The notes under the pieces were generated by a model. The model was not told the DNA's origin. It saw only the letters and a list, made by a program, of their open reading frames with translations, and ran no database searches. 64,000 nt of DNA from Lachnospiraceae bacterium (GTDB lineage: Bacteria; Bacillota; Clostridia; Lachnospirales; Lachnospiraceae). Positions within the stretch are counted from its first letter, which is position 1. Every line of letters begins with the position of its first letter. Below are positions 17,990-27,280 of this stretch, piece after piece. The DNA is taken from positions 1 to 64,000 of the forward strand of contig JAAUZH010000035.1 of NCBI GenBank assembly GCA_014804675.1, in the 5' to 3' direction. The position numbers and the translations under genes are program-made.

Positions 17990-19186
17990 TTACAGGCTCT
18001 TTAAAAAGCTTTCAAATCTATCAAGCCCTTTTTCAATCTGCTCCATGCCGATTGCATAGGATAACCGGATATGATTCGGAAATCCAAAATCCGCACAGGG
18101 CACTACTGCTGTATTATAATCCTCTAACAAAATTTCTGCAAGCCTTGCAGCAGAAATAATTTTCTCACCTTTGTAAATTTTTGCAGCTGCCTCTGAAACA
18201 TCAATAAATACATAAAAGGCTCCCTGAGGCTCTAAAATGCTGACAAGAGGCATTTTGCCCACCCTTTCATACATATAGACCCTTCGCCTGTTAAATTCCT
18301 TTCTCATTGCTTCTACTGCGTCCTGTGGCCCTCTTAAAGCTTCTAATGCTGCCTTTTGCGCAATGGAATTGGGATTGCTGGTAGCATGGGACTGTACAGA
18401 GCTCATCAGCTTTGCAATTTCCACAGAGGAACCGGTATATCCGATTCTCCATCCCGTCATAGAATAGCTTTTCGACAAACCGCTGCAGGTAATGGTTCTT
18501 TTGTATATTTCCTCATGAAAAGAAGCTATGCTCACATGCTTTTTACTGCCGTAAATCAAATATTCATACATTTCATCCGCCACTACATAAATATCATTTT
18601 TTACTACTACATCCGCAATTTCCCTTAACTCTTCTTCCTCATAAATCATACCGGTAGGATTGCTTGGAGTATTGATGATCAGTGCTTTTGTCCTTGGTGT
18701 AATGGCATCCTGAATCTGGGAAGCGGTTACTTTATATCCGTTTTCCCTTTCACCTGTAATCGTCACCGGTATTCCATCCGATAATTTTACCATCTCCGGG
18801 TAGCTTAACCAATAAGGCGCCGGAATAATCACTTCATCTCCTGGATTCAAAATAGCATCAAATACGTTGCTTAAGGAATGCTTTCCTCCATTGCTGATTA
18901 CAATCTGATTTGGTTCATATTTGATTCCATTAAATTCTTTGAATTTTTTGCATATTTCTTCCTTTAATTCATTGGTGCCAGAAGCTGGAGTATATTTTGT
19001 AAAGCCCTCTTTAATGGCAGAAATTGCTGCATCGCATACATTTTCCGGCGTATTGAAATCCGGTTCACCTGCTCCAAATCCCACAACATCTATTCCCTGT
19101 GCTCTCATTTCCTTTGCTTTTGCTGTAATTGCCAAGGTAGAAGATGGTTTTACTGCCTGGGCTTTTTTCGATAATGCTAGTGACAT
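17990..19186 (-). CDS. Class I/II pyridoxal-phosphate aminotransferase, aspartate aminotransferase-like
   Basis: PLP-dependent transaminase of about 398 residues. The Schiff-base lysine is in SGLSKSYSMTGWRIGY, and NTPSNPTG and the C-terminal NHIRLSYA with its substrate-binding Arg are family hallmarks. It matches the thermophile/Bacillus type aspartate aminotransferase (AspB-like, subgroup I-beta). I chose the ATG at 19186 (MSLALSKKAQAVKPS) because AAAGGGAG precedes it; an upstream extension would be unlike the family. A 16-bp perfect palindrome about 120 bp upstream may be an operator. Confidence 0.92.
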   Translation of the reverse strand: MSLALSKKAQAVKPSSTLAITAKAKEMRAQGIDVVGFGAGEPDFNTPENVCDAAISAIKEGFTKYTPASGTNELKEEICKKFKEFNGIKYEPNQIVISNGGKHSLSNVFDAILNPGDEVIIPAPYWLSYPEMVKLSDGIPVTITGERENGYKVTASQIQDAITPRTKALIINTPSNPTGMIYEEEELREIADVVVKNDIYVVADEMYEYLIYGSKKHVSIASFHEEIYKRTITCSGLSKSYSMTGWRIGYTGSSVEIAKLMSSVQSHATSNPNSIAQKAALEALRGPQDAVEAMRKEFNRRRVYMYERVGKMPLVSILEPQGAFYVFIDVSEAAAKIYKGEKIISAARLAEILLEDYNTAVVPCADFGFPNHIRLSYAIGMEQIEKGLDRFESFLKSL

Positions 19187-19302
19187 AATATTCTCCCTTT
19201 CTCGTTCATAAATTCTTTCCAATGGTTCCAGCTTTCTTTGTCTGACCGCTCCCCGTAATCTCCAGCAGGATTTTCCTAAAAAAATATAATGTAACACATG
19301 GA

Positions 19303-19318
19303 TAATTGTATACAATTA
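19303..19318. promoter_or_regulatory. 16-bp perfect palindrome upstream of the aminotransferase gene
   Basis: TAATTGTATACAATTA is a perfect palindrome, of the shape bound by dimeric GntR-like regulators. It lies between the aminotransferase start and the rny terminator, in a 303-bp gene-free stretch with no other clear signal. Confidence 0.45.
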
Positions 19319-19449
19319 CATTTTCCTTGCTTATTTTACACTAGTATATTTGGGAATACAAGAAAAATTTTCAATTTATAAAAAATCTGAAAATCGAAAA
19401 GCAGTCAGGAAAAAGCCATGGAAGCGCCTGCATCCTTCCAGCATACAAA

Positions 19450-19476
19450 AAAGAGGCTGCTTTTCACAGCCTCTTT
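19450..19476 (-). terminator. Intrinsic terminator of rny
   Basis: On the minus strand AAAGAGGCTG pairs with CAGCCTCTTT across a 7-bp loop and ends in TTTTTT, 15 bp after the rny stop. Confidence 0.92.
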
Positions 19477-19490
19477 CCTACTACTCATTT

Positions 19491-21047
19491 CTATTTCGCA
19501 TAATCAGTAACACGGGATTCTCGAATCAAATTAACTTTTATCTGTCCCGGATATTCCAATTCAGCTTCAATCTGTTTGGAAATATCCCGTGCCAAAAGCA
19601 CCATGTCTGAATCTGATATTTGTTCTGGAACTACCATAACACGTACTTCCCTGCCTGCCTGAATAGCAAAAGATTTGTCTACACCTTTAAAATTGTTGGT
19701 TATTTCTTCTAATTGTTTTAATCTGCTTGTATAAGTTTCTAATGTTTCCCTGCGCGCTCCCGGCCTTGCAGCTGATATCGTATCAGATGCTTGTACGATA
19801 CACGCAATCAAAGATTGTGGCTCTACATCTCCATGATGGGACTCTACAGAATTGATTACCACTGCTGATTCTTTGTATTTCCTACACAAATCAGCTCCCA
19901 ACTGGATATGGGAACCTTCCATCTCATGGTCAACAGCCTTACCGATATCATGCAATAAGCCTGCCCGCTTTGCCATACGCACATCCAGCCCCATTTCAGC
20001 TGCCAACAAGCCTGAAAGCTGTGCAACTTCAATGGAATGCTTCAGCGCATTCTGTCCATAGCTTGTTCTAAATTTCATCTTACCCAGCAATCTCACAAGT
20101 TCCGGATGAATACCATGAACTCCTACTTCCAAAGTAGCGGCTTCTCCTTCCTCGCGAATCATAACTTCTACTTCTTTTTGTGCCTTTTCCACCATTTCTT
20201 CGATTCTGGCCGGATGAATACGTCCGTCTACAATCAGTTTTTCCAAGGCAATTCTCGCAACTTCTCTTCGAATCGGATCAAATCCTGACAAAATAACTGC
20301 TTCCGGTGTATCGTCAATAATCAAGTCCACACCTGTCATAGTCTCCAGCGTTCGGATATTTCTACCCTCCCTGCCGATAATACGACCTTTCATTTCATCA
20401 TTTGGAAGCTGTACTACAGAAATGGTAGTCTCTGATACATGATCAGCCGCACATTTCTGAATGGCAGTCACTACATATTCCTTCGCCTTTTTCTCTGCTT
20501 CCTCTTTTGCCCTGCTCTCCATTTCCTTAATCATGACAGCAGTTTCATGTTTTACTTCATCTTCAACAATTTTTAACAAATACTCTTTTGCCTGTTCAGA
20601 GGTTAAACCGGAAATCCGTTCTAGTTCCTGTACTCTTTGTTCATTGAGATTTTCAATGTCTGCTTTCTGCTTTGCCAATTCCTGTTCTTTGGAAATCAGG
20701 CTTGCTTCCTTTTTCTCAATTGCATCCGCTTTTTTGTCGATGTTCTCTTCTTTCTGCTGAATCCTTCGTTCAAAACGTTGCACTTCTGCCCGGCGTTCTT
20801 TGATTTCCTTGTCCAATTCGTTCTTGGTACGAATAGACTCTTCCTTCACTTCAAGCAGTCCTTCCCGTTTTTTTGTTTCAGCAGTCTTCAAGGCTTCGTC
20901 AATGATTTCCCTTGCCTTTTGATCTGCATCACCAATCTTGCTTTCCACTACCTTTTTGCGGTATGTAGTAGCAAGTACAGCAGTAAGCGGTATAGCAATA
21001 ATCAAGGTCACTAAAACAGCAATCCCAACAGCTAAACCCATGCTCAT
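19491..21047 (-). CDS. rny: Ribonuclease Y
   Basis: Membrane-anchored endoribonuclease that starts decay of many Firmicute mRNAs. The 518-residue protein has an N-terminal membrane helix ([20 protein letters not shown]), a long charged coiled coil (about 40-200), a KH domain ([15 protein letters not shown]) and an HD domain with [13 protein letters not shown] set the start at 21047; GGAGG is 12 bp upstream, longer than usual. The next ATG (21041) is also possible. It lies with recA and recX in the order common to Clostridia. Confidence 0.96.
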   Translation of the reverse strand: MSMGLAVGIAVLVTLIIAIPLTAVLATTYRKKVVESKIGDADQKAREIIDEALKTAETKKREGLLEVKEESIRTKNELDKEIKERRAEVQRFERRIQQKEENIDKKADAIEKKEASLISKEQELAKQKADIENLNEQRVQELERISGLTSEQAKEYLLKIVEDEVKHETAVMIKEMESRAKEEAEKKAKEYVVTAIQKCAADHVSETTISVVQLPNDEMKGRIIGREGRNIRTLETMTGVDLIIDDTPEAVILSGFDPIRREVARIALEKLIVDGRIHPARIEEMVEKAQKEVEVMIREEGEAATLEVGVHGIHPELVRLLGKMKFRTSYGQNALKHSIEVAQLSGLLAAEMGLDVRMAKRAGLLHDIGKAVDHEMEGSHIQLGADLCRKYKESAVVINSVESHHGDVEPQSLIACIVQASDTISAARPGARRETLETYTSRLKQLEEITNNFKGVDKSFAIQAGREVRVMVVPEQISDSDMVLLARDISKQIEAELEYPGQIKVNLIRESRVTDYAK

Positions 21048-21198
21048 TGTACAGGAGCACCTCCTTATTTCATTTTCATTGTACACGTATCTACCCCGAT
21101 GACTATCAGGGACTTTTCGCTATCTTCATAGAATGTATGTATGCTTAACATTCTAAAACGCGACTTTACAACAGTTAAATTTTAAGCCAAAATTGGAG

Positions 21199-21822
21199 TT
21201 ATGTCAAGTAAAAGTCTGATTTCATGACCTGATTAATGGAATTTATGGAAAACCCCTTCCGATACAGGGCTGCCATAAGTTTTTGTTTTTCTTTATTGTC
21301 ACACAGCTTAGGGGAATACTGTTTCTTTTTCAGATAAGTTTCCATCTGCTTAATTTCCTCTACAAAAATCCCTTCGTCTTCACATTTCAAAAAAGCCTTT
21401 TCAATATCTTCCTTTTCGATGCCCTTTTGCAGCAGCTTGTTTTGTATCTGCTTCTTGCTAAAGCTTTCTGCACGGCAACGGATAAATTCCATCGCATAGG
21501 ACAAGTCATCCACATATCCGTAGCTTTTTACATAAGATAACGCCTGGGATATTAGTTCCTCCGTATAAAATCCCTGTCTCAATTTTCTACGCAGCTCCTC
21601 TTCCGTATAAGGCCTGGCTTTTAACAGATTCATAGTCCTAAGTTTTGCCCTTTTGGGCAGAACCTGCTCTGTCAATTCTTCAAAATTCTTTTTCTCAAGC
21701 TCTTTTCCCTTTTTGATCTGATAGGCTGAAAGTTCGCCTTTATATAACGCAAAAGCGAACTCTCCATCTAAAAATACCTTGCATTTACTTTTAGAAATTT
21801 CTTCAATTTCCGTAACTATCAT
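21199..21822 (-). CDS. recX: RecA regulator RecX
   Basis: Modulator of RecA filaments. The 207-residue protein is helical with the tandem three-helix RecX repeats, including [17 protein letters not shown] and [16 protein letters not shown]. Its ATG overlaps the recA stop in ATGA, so it is translationally coupled and made with RecA under SOS control. Confidence 0.88.
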   Translation of the reverse strand: MIVTEIEEISKSKCKVFLDGEFAFALYKGELSAYQIKKGKELEKKNFEELTEQVLPKRAKLRTMNLLKARPYTEEELRRKLRQGFYTEELISQALSYVKSYGYVDDLSYAMEFIRCRAESFSKKQIQNKLLQKGIEKEDIEKAFLKCEDEGIFVEEIKQMETYLKKKQYSPKLCDNKEKQKLMAALYRKGFSINSINQVMKSDFYLT

Positions 21823-22895
21823 GCCTTTTTCTCTTCCATCTGTTCTTCTGTTTTAGAGCTCTTTTTCTTATCAGGGACTTCTTCTGTTTGAGCCGCATCT
21901 GCCGCCGGATTTAATTGGGCTCTTACTTTTTGTGTGATTTCTTCCATAACATCGGGATTTTCTTTTAAGAAGATTTTTGCATTTTCCCGGCCCTGGCCTA
22001 TCTTATTGCCTTCATAGGCATACCATGCACCGCTTTTATTCACGATATTTATGCTGGCTGCTAAATCCAGCACATCTCCTTCTCTGGAAATTCCTTCTCC
22101 AAACATAATATCAAACTCCGCCTCTTTAAATGGAGGTGCGATTTTATTCTTTACTACTTTTACCCTTGTCCTGTTTCCTATGACTTCACCACTTTGCTTT
22201 AAGGCTTCAATCCGGCGTACATCCATACGCACGGAGGCATAAAACTTAAGCGCACGTCCTCCGGTAGTGGTCTCAGGATTTCCAAACATGACACCAAGCT
22301 TTTCACGAAGCTGATTGATAAAAATAACCGTACAGTTAGATTTGCTGATAACTGCCGTCAACTTACGAAGGGCCTGTGACATGAGTCTTGCCTGAAGGCC
22401 CATATGGCTGTCGCCCATATCTCCGTCAATCTCAGCCTTCGGTACCAGGGCAGCAACAGAGTCCACCACCACAATATCAATAGCGCCGGACCGTACCATA
22501 GTCTCTGTAATCTCCAATGCCTGCTCTCCGTTGTCCGGCTGGGAAATGTAAAGATTATCAATATCCACACCAATATTCTTGGCATATACCGGGTCCAGGG
22601 CATGCTCTGCATCAATAAAGCCGGCAATCCCTCCCCGCTTCTGCACCTCTGCAATCATATGCAGCGTGACAGTTGTCTTACCGCTGGATTCAGGCCCATA
22701 TATCTCTATAATACGTCCCTTTGGAATACCGCCTAATCCAAGTGCCAGATCAAGGCTCAGGGCACCGGTAGGAATGGTCTCTACATTCATCTGTGCGGAA
22801 GAATCCCCCAGCTTCATAACAGCTCCTTTTCCAAACTGTCTCTCAATTTGTGACAGGGCTGCATCCAATGCTTTTAATTTATCATCTTTTTCCAT
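21819..22895 (-). CDS. recA: Recombinase A
   Basis: ATP-dependent strand-exchange protein and SOS co-protease. 358 residues with Walker [10 protein letters not shown], Walker B-like [17 protein letters not shown]-binding loops ([16 protein letters not shown]) and the usual start [19 protein letters not shown]. The ATG at 22895 has AAAAAGGAG 7 bp upstream; a longer reading would run through its promoter. The promoter carries two LexA-type boxes. recX overlaps its stop. Confidence 0.99.
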   Translation of the reverse strand: MEKDDKLKALDAALSQIERQFGKGAVMKLGDSSAQMNVETIPTGALSLDLALGLGGIPKGRIIEIYGPESSGKTTVTLHMIAEVQKRGGIAGFIDAEHALDPVYAKNIGVDIDNLYISQPDNGEQALEITETMVRSGAIDIVVVDSVAALVPKAEIDGDMGDSHMGLQARLMSQALRKLTAVISKSNCTVIFINQLREKLGVMFGNPETTTGGRALKFYASVRMDVRRIEALKQSGEVIGNRTRVKVVKNKIAPPFKEAEFDIMFGEGISREGDVLDLAASINIVNKSGAWYAYEGNKIGQGRENAKIFLKENPDVMEEITQKVRAQLNPAADAAQTEEVPDKKKSSKTEEQMEEKKA

Positions 22896-22916
22896 CTTTA
22901 ATCTCCTTTTTGTACG

Positions 22917-22928
22917 GAACATTTGTTC
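22917..22928 (-). promoter_or_regulatory. LexA-type SOS box downstream of the recA -10
   Basis: GAACAAATGTTC (minus strand) is a perfect palindrome of the GAAC-N4-GTTC core used by Gram-positive LexA, between the -10 and the recA start. Confidence 0.85.
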
Positions 22929-22938
22929 TGATATATGT

Positions 22939-22967
22939 ATCATAAAACAAACGTTCGCTTTTGTCAA
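22939..22967 (-). promoter_or_regulatory. recA promoter with a second SOS box in the spacer
   Basis: Perfect TTGACA (22967-22962), 17 bp, TATGAT (22944-22939). CGAACGTTTGTTTT (22957-22944) fills most of the spacer and matches the CGAACRNRYGTTYG box except at about three positions, so LexA would block RNA polymerase directly. Upstream, 22,970-23,220 holds no gene or other structure I can name. Confidence 0.8.
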
Positions 22968-23222
22968 TTCTTTTTTGAAATCTTTGTTGTGCCACAAGCT
23001 GAAATCAGTATAGCACACCTGTTGTCCCATAAAAATCCCTTTTCTTAAAAACCTCCATTTTTCTGTCCCTTGGAAATCAGTTGGCGAACTGCCTGAAATA
23101 AAAGCAGACTGCTTTTACTTCCTTTAATCTAGCATAATAGATAAAAAAAGGCAAGGGAAATTTTATGAATATAGCAAATTTAAATATGGCAAATTCCAAA
23201 ATACAGTAAAAAAGGAATTATT

Positions 23223-23438
23223 CAGCCCTCCCGGAAAGGGAAGTGCATTTGAAGGACATGAAGCCGGCAGCGTATATAGTAGTCTGCCGGGCCTTGGCAA
23301 AGCCGCCAGCACTTACGCACCGTATTTGGGTGCGTTAGTACTGCTGCGTCTTTGCAGAGCGAAAGCGTGCCCGGCAGACTACTATATACGCTGCCGGCTT
23401 CATGTCCTTCAAATGCACTTCCCTTTCCGGGAGGGCTG
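23223..23438 (-). repeat. Hairpin element family A, copy 3
   Basis: The largest perfect copy: 66-bp inverted arms (23223-23288 and 23373-23438) with no mismatch around an 84-bp core, in reverse orientation to the other copies. The outer arm CCCGGAAAGGGAAGTG is shared with copy 4 but not with copies 1 and 2. It ends 14 bp past the stop of the secreted protease gene, so a read-through transcript would form an almost unbroken hairpin. Confidence 0.97.
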
Positions 23439-23451
23439 GACTCTTGAACCC

Positions 23452-25755
23452 TTATTTTATTTTCACAGATTTTACACTGCTATATTTTCCATAATACTTC
23501 TTTCCGCTCACCGTTTTATAAGCTCTGATCCGCACATAATACCGTTTCCCCTTTTTCAGCTTGCTGATTGTTTTGGAAATCGTAGTATTCTTTTTAATAT
23601 TCACGGTTTTTACCCCTTTGGTAAACTTCTTGTCCAGCGCCAGCTGTATCTGATATCCGGAAGCGGTTTTATTTCTTTTCCAGGTCAGCTTCAGTTTTTT
23701 ATTTCCCAAAGCCTTCAGAGTTTTTATGCTTAATTTCTTTGGAACGATATAAAAATTCACGGTTTTCGTTCCTTTGAATTTTCCCTTTCCTTTTACGGTA
23801 ATGGTTGCCTTTCCAGTCTTCGTATTATTTTTATAAGTAAGAGTGTAATCGGTTCCTTTTTTCAGCGTTGTTCCATTATAAGTCAACACTGGCAGGGGTT
23901 TTATTGCTTTTCCCGTGTAAACCTTATTGGCTATTTTCTTAACGGCTGCACTGGATATGGCTACAGGAGTGGTATTTACCTGTGGTGCAGGAGCAGGTGC
24001 AGGTACTGGTACTGGCGTCACCTGTTCCGTCTGAGGCGGCTGCTCTTCCGGTGTCTCTTGTATTTCCTGCTCCGGATAAGTATAATCCGGTGTTACAATC
24101 GTAGTATCATTGGTCAGCGCTTTCAGACGCATTGCCACCTGCCTGTACACGGTGCTGCCATTCTGCGTTGCAGGAAGCCGACTGGCATCCGTCCAGCTTC
24201 TGGCAGTGGAAGAACGATAAAAGCTCTGGTTCTGTTTCGTATTTGCCGTCCAGGATAACCATCCTGCACTTCCTGACATTTCGCCAAAGATACTTGCCCC
24301 ACTGCCCTGATTAGCCGTTAAGGTTACAACTATGCTGTATGTTTCCCCACAGCCTACAAAAATATACTGTCCTAAATCTATGGTATAAATGCCTGCCATG
24401 GATGTAGTCCCCGTAACGGGTACTTCCAAAACCGGCGTTCCGCTTTCCGGATTGGCTGCATCTGTTATATTTTTATAAGCCTGGATGGAATATGTCACAT
24501 CCGTGCTCTTTAAAGAAATCTGTACCGCCCGCAGATTCTGCCCATAGCCATTTTCATTTTCCTTTACGGTAAATACATTTCCCACCTGTCCGCCGTTTGG
24601 AATCGTCCAAAAATTCAGAGATGCACTGCCGTCATATTGGTAATTATTGTCATAAGCATCCGCTTCCATCATCTCATAGGCAATAGGAAGATACAGGCTT
24701 TTATCCTCATAGGAAATGTAGAAAAATCCTTCATCCCCCCAGCTGCTGCCATAGCTGTTCTTTGCAATGAATGCCCCATCTTCCTGGGGCTGGCGGCCTT
24801 CCCGGAAATTTTCCTTTTTATAGGTATCGTCCCATCCCAACAAGGTAACTGCATGATTAATATTAGTTCCGCTATTATAATAAGCTGCCGTATCCGGATT
24901 ATAGTACTGGGAATAATGTCCATACATAACAGCTACAGCCCCGTAGCTTCCTATTGCTTTTTTCACTTCCTCTACATCAATGCTTTCATCCTCATTCATT
25001 CCAATAAAATAAGTATTTTTCATCTTTAAGTCTGAATAATAATTATATTCCGGCAAAATCGGCGAAATACCTCCGCTAAAGGGTGAAATACTTTCCTTTG
25101 CCACGCCAATCCAGGAAGAAAGAGCAAAAGATGCCATCATCAGATTTCCGCCATTACTCAAATAATCCCCCAATAAGCACTCATTATAATCCCCTTCCGT
25201 TCCTCCCATGGGGTCCGTCTCCCGGTTATAAAAGAAATAGGCCAGATGATTTTCTGAATAGTCCACACTGCTGTCTGCAAATCCTGAATAAATAGCGGCC
25301 TGCTCAATGGCTCCAATAGTGGCAAAAGCCCAGCACATATCTGTACTCCCCTGATTCTTCGCCGAAGTCACGCTGCTGCTTAGTCTGGGATCATAGGAAG
25401 CCGGCATTCCTACCCTTTGGGAATAGAAGGCTATGGGGCTATTCTTTGGCAGTTCAAAAGAAAAATCCAGCCTTTCCATTTCCTTAAGCTTCGGCACCAG
25501 GGCTTCCTGCTCCAGTCTTTCTTCTTCCGTTAAAGGCCTTCCCTTGATGTAATCCAATTCCGGATATTCCGGCTCCTCTGCTGGAAACTCTTCCCCATCC
25601 TCCTTTGCAACTCTATTTTCAGAAACAGTTGGTTCAAAAGGTTCAAAGCTGGCACAAACAGGCATAACTGTACTTTCCGCCAAAAGAACTCCTGACAAAA
25701 GGATCAAAAAAAGCTTTCTTACTCCATTGTCTTTCACCCGTTTATTTCTTTTCAT
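23452..25755 (-). CDS. Secreted papain-family (C1) cysteine protease with C-terminal adhesion-like domains
   Basis: 767 residues. A signal peptide (KLFLILLSGVLLAESTVMPVCAS) is followed by an acidic propeptide-like region and a papain-fold domain with Q135 of the oxyanion hole (KNQGSTDMCWAFA), C141, H301 (NINHAVTLLGWDD) and N333 (AKNSYGSSWGDEGFF). A beta-rich domain follows (about 380-550), then a Pro-rich linker with VPVPAPAPAP, and a C-terminus with a Lys-rich repeat-like part (about 600-680) and a fibronectin-III-like part (about 680-767). No sortase motif is seen. It lies 33 bp behind the zinc-ribbon membrane protein gene, probably one operon. It probably acts on the cell surface or in the medium; substrate unknown. 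Confidence 0.88.
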   Translation of the reverse strand: MKRNKRVKDNGVRKLFLILLSGVLLAESTVMPVCASFEPFEPTVSENRVAKEDGEEFPAEEPEYPELDYIKGRPLTEEERLEQEALVPKLKEMERLDFSFELPKNSPIAFYSQRVGMPASYDPRLSSSVTSAKNQGSTDMCWAFATIGAIEQAAIYSGFADSSVDYSENHLAYFFYNRETDPMGGTEGDYNECLLGDYLSNGGNLMMASFALSSWIGVAKESISPFSGGISPILPEYNYYSDLKMKNTYFIGMNEDESIDVEEVKKAIGSYGAVAVMYGHYSQYYNPDTAAYYNSGTNINHAVTLLGWDDTYKKENFREGRQPQEDGAFIAKNSYGSSWGDEGFFYISYEDKSLYLPIAYEMMEADAYDNNYQYDGSASLNFWTIPNGGQVGNVFTVKENENGYGQNLRAVQISLKSTDVTYSIQAYKNITDAANPESGTPVLEVPVTGTTSMAGIYTIDLGQYIFVGCGETYSIVVTLTANQGSGASIFGEMSGSAGWLSWTANTKQNQSFYRSSTARSWTDASRLPATQNGSTVYRQVAMRLKALTNDTTIVTPDYTYPEQEIQETPEEQPPQTEQVTPVPVPAPAPAPQVNTTPVAISSAAVKKIANKVYTGKAIKPLPVLTYNGTTLKKGTDYTLTYKNNTKTGKATITVKGKGKFKGTKTVNFYIVPKKLSIKTLKALGNKKLKLTWKRNKTASGYQIQLALDKKFTKGVKTVNIKKNTTISKTISKLKKGKRYYVRIRAYKTVSGKKYYGKYSSVKSVKIK

Positions 25756-25788
25756 ATGCTATGCAACTCCTTTTTTAATGACCGCACA

Positions 25789-27246
25789 TCAATAACCTTT
25801 TAAATATTGCTCATAATCTTCTATGCTCACGGTAATCCAGCCCGTATAACCATCTACATCAAAATAGTTAAATCCTACCTCCAGCCCGACTGGCGTATAA
25901 AACAAAATCAGGTTTTCTTCATTCTGGAACATCTGAAGCTTTTCACTATCAGAAATTCCTTCAATGGCAAAGGAATCTGTTCCGTTCTGTTTATTGCTTC
26001 GCTGGTCAAAATCCTTTACAAATTCCTCATCCATGTTTAAGATTTCTGTATTGTCCAGAACAATTCCTGTTTTTAGATTGATATTTAATCCGCATAATTG
26101 AATCAGGTTGGAGTAGCCTCCCACCTCATATCTTTCATCCAATACAATGCTGATGCTCTCCTCATCATTTAAAGTCACAAAGGATTCTACTGTTATCTTA
26201 TGAGTCATATAGTCATAGTTTTTGAATACTTCCTGATAGTAGTCCTCTTTTTCCAAATACACATTAGCATAGAACATGCTTTCATCCTTTATTTTTTCAT
26301 TGATGGCTTCCAGATTTGGAATATCTCCCTCTAACTGAATATAAGAAACCTGAATGCACACGCCCTGCTCTTCCTGGATTTTTTCAAAGAATTCCCTGTT
26401 TACCTTATAAGAAACCGATTCATCGATACAATTTACAAAATCCTCATAATATGGTCCTGTAATTTGGGACGCATCATAATTTTTTCTTTCTTCTTTAAAG
26501 TTTTCATCATACTGGAGTGATTGTTCTTTTCCATATTCATCCCAGTAATCCTCGTCCGCCTCGCTGTCAATGGGATATTCTTTTTCCTCCGGTTGTTCTA
26601 TCCGTTCCGACTGTTCTGGCTGTTCTGTAAATATGTCATCTATTGATTGTTTCACATCTGCCATAAAGTTTCCTTTTGAAAGCTTTGCAATCTCAAACCC
26701 AATATAAATAATCAGTATGATGATTATCAGAAAAGTCCCTGCCAGCGCTCCGATTAACAGACCGGTGTTCTTTTTCTTTCCGGATTCTGAATAACCAGCC
26801 GGTGACTGGCCTCCATAATAATTATAGTCTCCATGTGGGGCTCTGCTTTCCGGATTTTGTTCCTGCCTTGCAGGCTCCGCCGGCATATAGCCGCCCATGC
26901 CGGGCTGCATGGCAGTTTCCGGTTGTTTCTCTGTCTCCATTACAGGCTGTCCTTCCGTTTCCGGCTGTTTTTCCGCCTCTATTTCGGGCTGTTCTTCCGT
27001 TTCAGGCTGCTTTTCCGCCTCTATTTCGGGCTGTCCTTCCATTCCGGACTCTTCCACCTCCGGCAGGTCTCCCTCGGCCTGATTTTCCAAAATTTCCTCT
27101 TCGGGAACGGGGCTGAGATTTTCCTGTCCCTCTTCTGCCTTTTTGCCCACTTCTTCTGTTTCTCCATAAACCGTTCCACAGCTGATACACGCCCCGTTCC
27201 GAACAATTGCCCCGCATTTTGGACAAAAATCATATGTATTCTTCAT
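25789..27246 (-). CDS. Zinc-ribbon membrane protein with Glu-rich repeats and a DUF3298-like extracellular domain
   Basis: 485 residues. An N-terminal zinc ribbon (CPKCG ... CISCG, about 8-26) lies on the cytoplasmic side; then comes a Glu/Pro/Gln-rich stretch with 14-residue repeats (EIEAEKQPETEEQP type), one membrane helix (GLLIGALAGTFLIIIILIIYIGF, about 163-186) and an extracellular domain. Its central and C-terminal part (LDERYEVGGYSNLIQLCGLNINLKTG, ending in EQYLKGY) resembles the RsiV/PdaC-type DUF3298 fold. It may sense an outside signal or lysozyme-like ligand. It lies between cinA and the secreted protease, likely in one operon with the latter. Confidence 0.8.
   Translation of the reverse strand: MKNTYDFCPKCGAIVRNGACISCGTVYGETEEVGKKAEEGQENLSPVPEEEILENQAEGDLPEVEESGMEGQPEIEAEKQPETEEQPEIEAEKQPETEGQPVMETEKQPETAMQPGMGGYMPAEPARQEQNPESRAPHGDYNYYGGQSPAGYSESGKKKNTGLLIGALAGTFLIIIILIIYIGFEIAKLSKGNFMADVKQSIDDIFTEQPEQSERIEQPEEKEYPIDSEADEDYWDEYGKEQSLQYDENFKEERKNYDASQITGPYYEDFVNCIDESVSYKVNREFFEKIQEEQGVCIQVSYIQLEGDIPNLEAINEKIKDESMFYANVYLEKEDYYQEVFKNYDYMTHKITVESFVTLNDEESISIVLDERYEVGGYSNLIQLCGLNINLKTGIVLDNTEILNMDEEFVKDFDQRSNKQNGTDSFAIEGISDSEKLQMFQNEENLILFYTPVGLEVGFNYFDVDGYTGWITVSIEDYEQYLKGY
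26945..27050 (-). repeat. 42-bp intragenic repeats in the zinc-ribbon membrane protein gene
   Basis: Two nearly identical 42-bp units (26945-26986, 26987-27028) and partial ones on both sides encode EIEAEKQPETEEQP-like 14-residue repeats. Copy number probably varies between strains. Confidence 0.75.
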
Positions 27247-27280
27247 ACTGAATTTCCCCTTTCTTTTCTTTGCATCTTTT

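Noticed and set aside
23223-23438. Family A elements as simple intrinsic terminators
   Set aside because: Arms are far longer than needed, T-runs are missing, and two of the gaps already have normal terminators next to the element (15221-15264 and 34533-34559).
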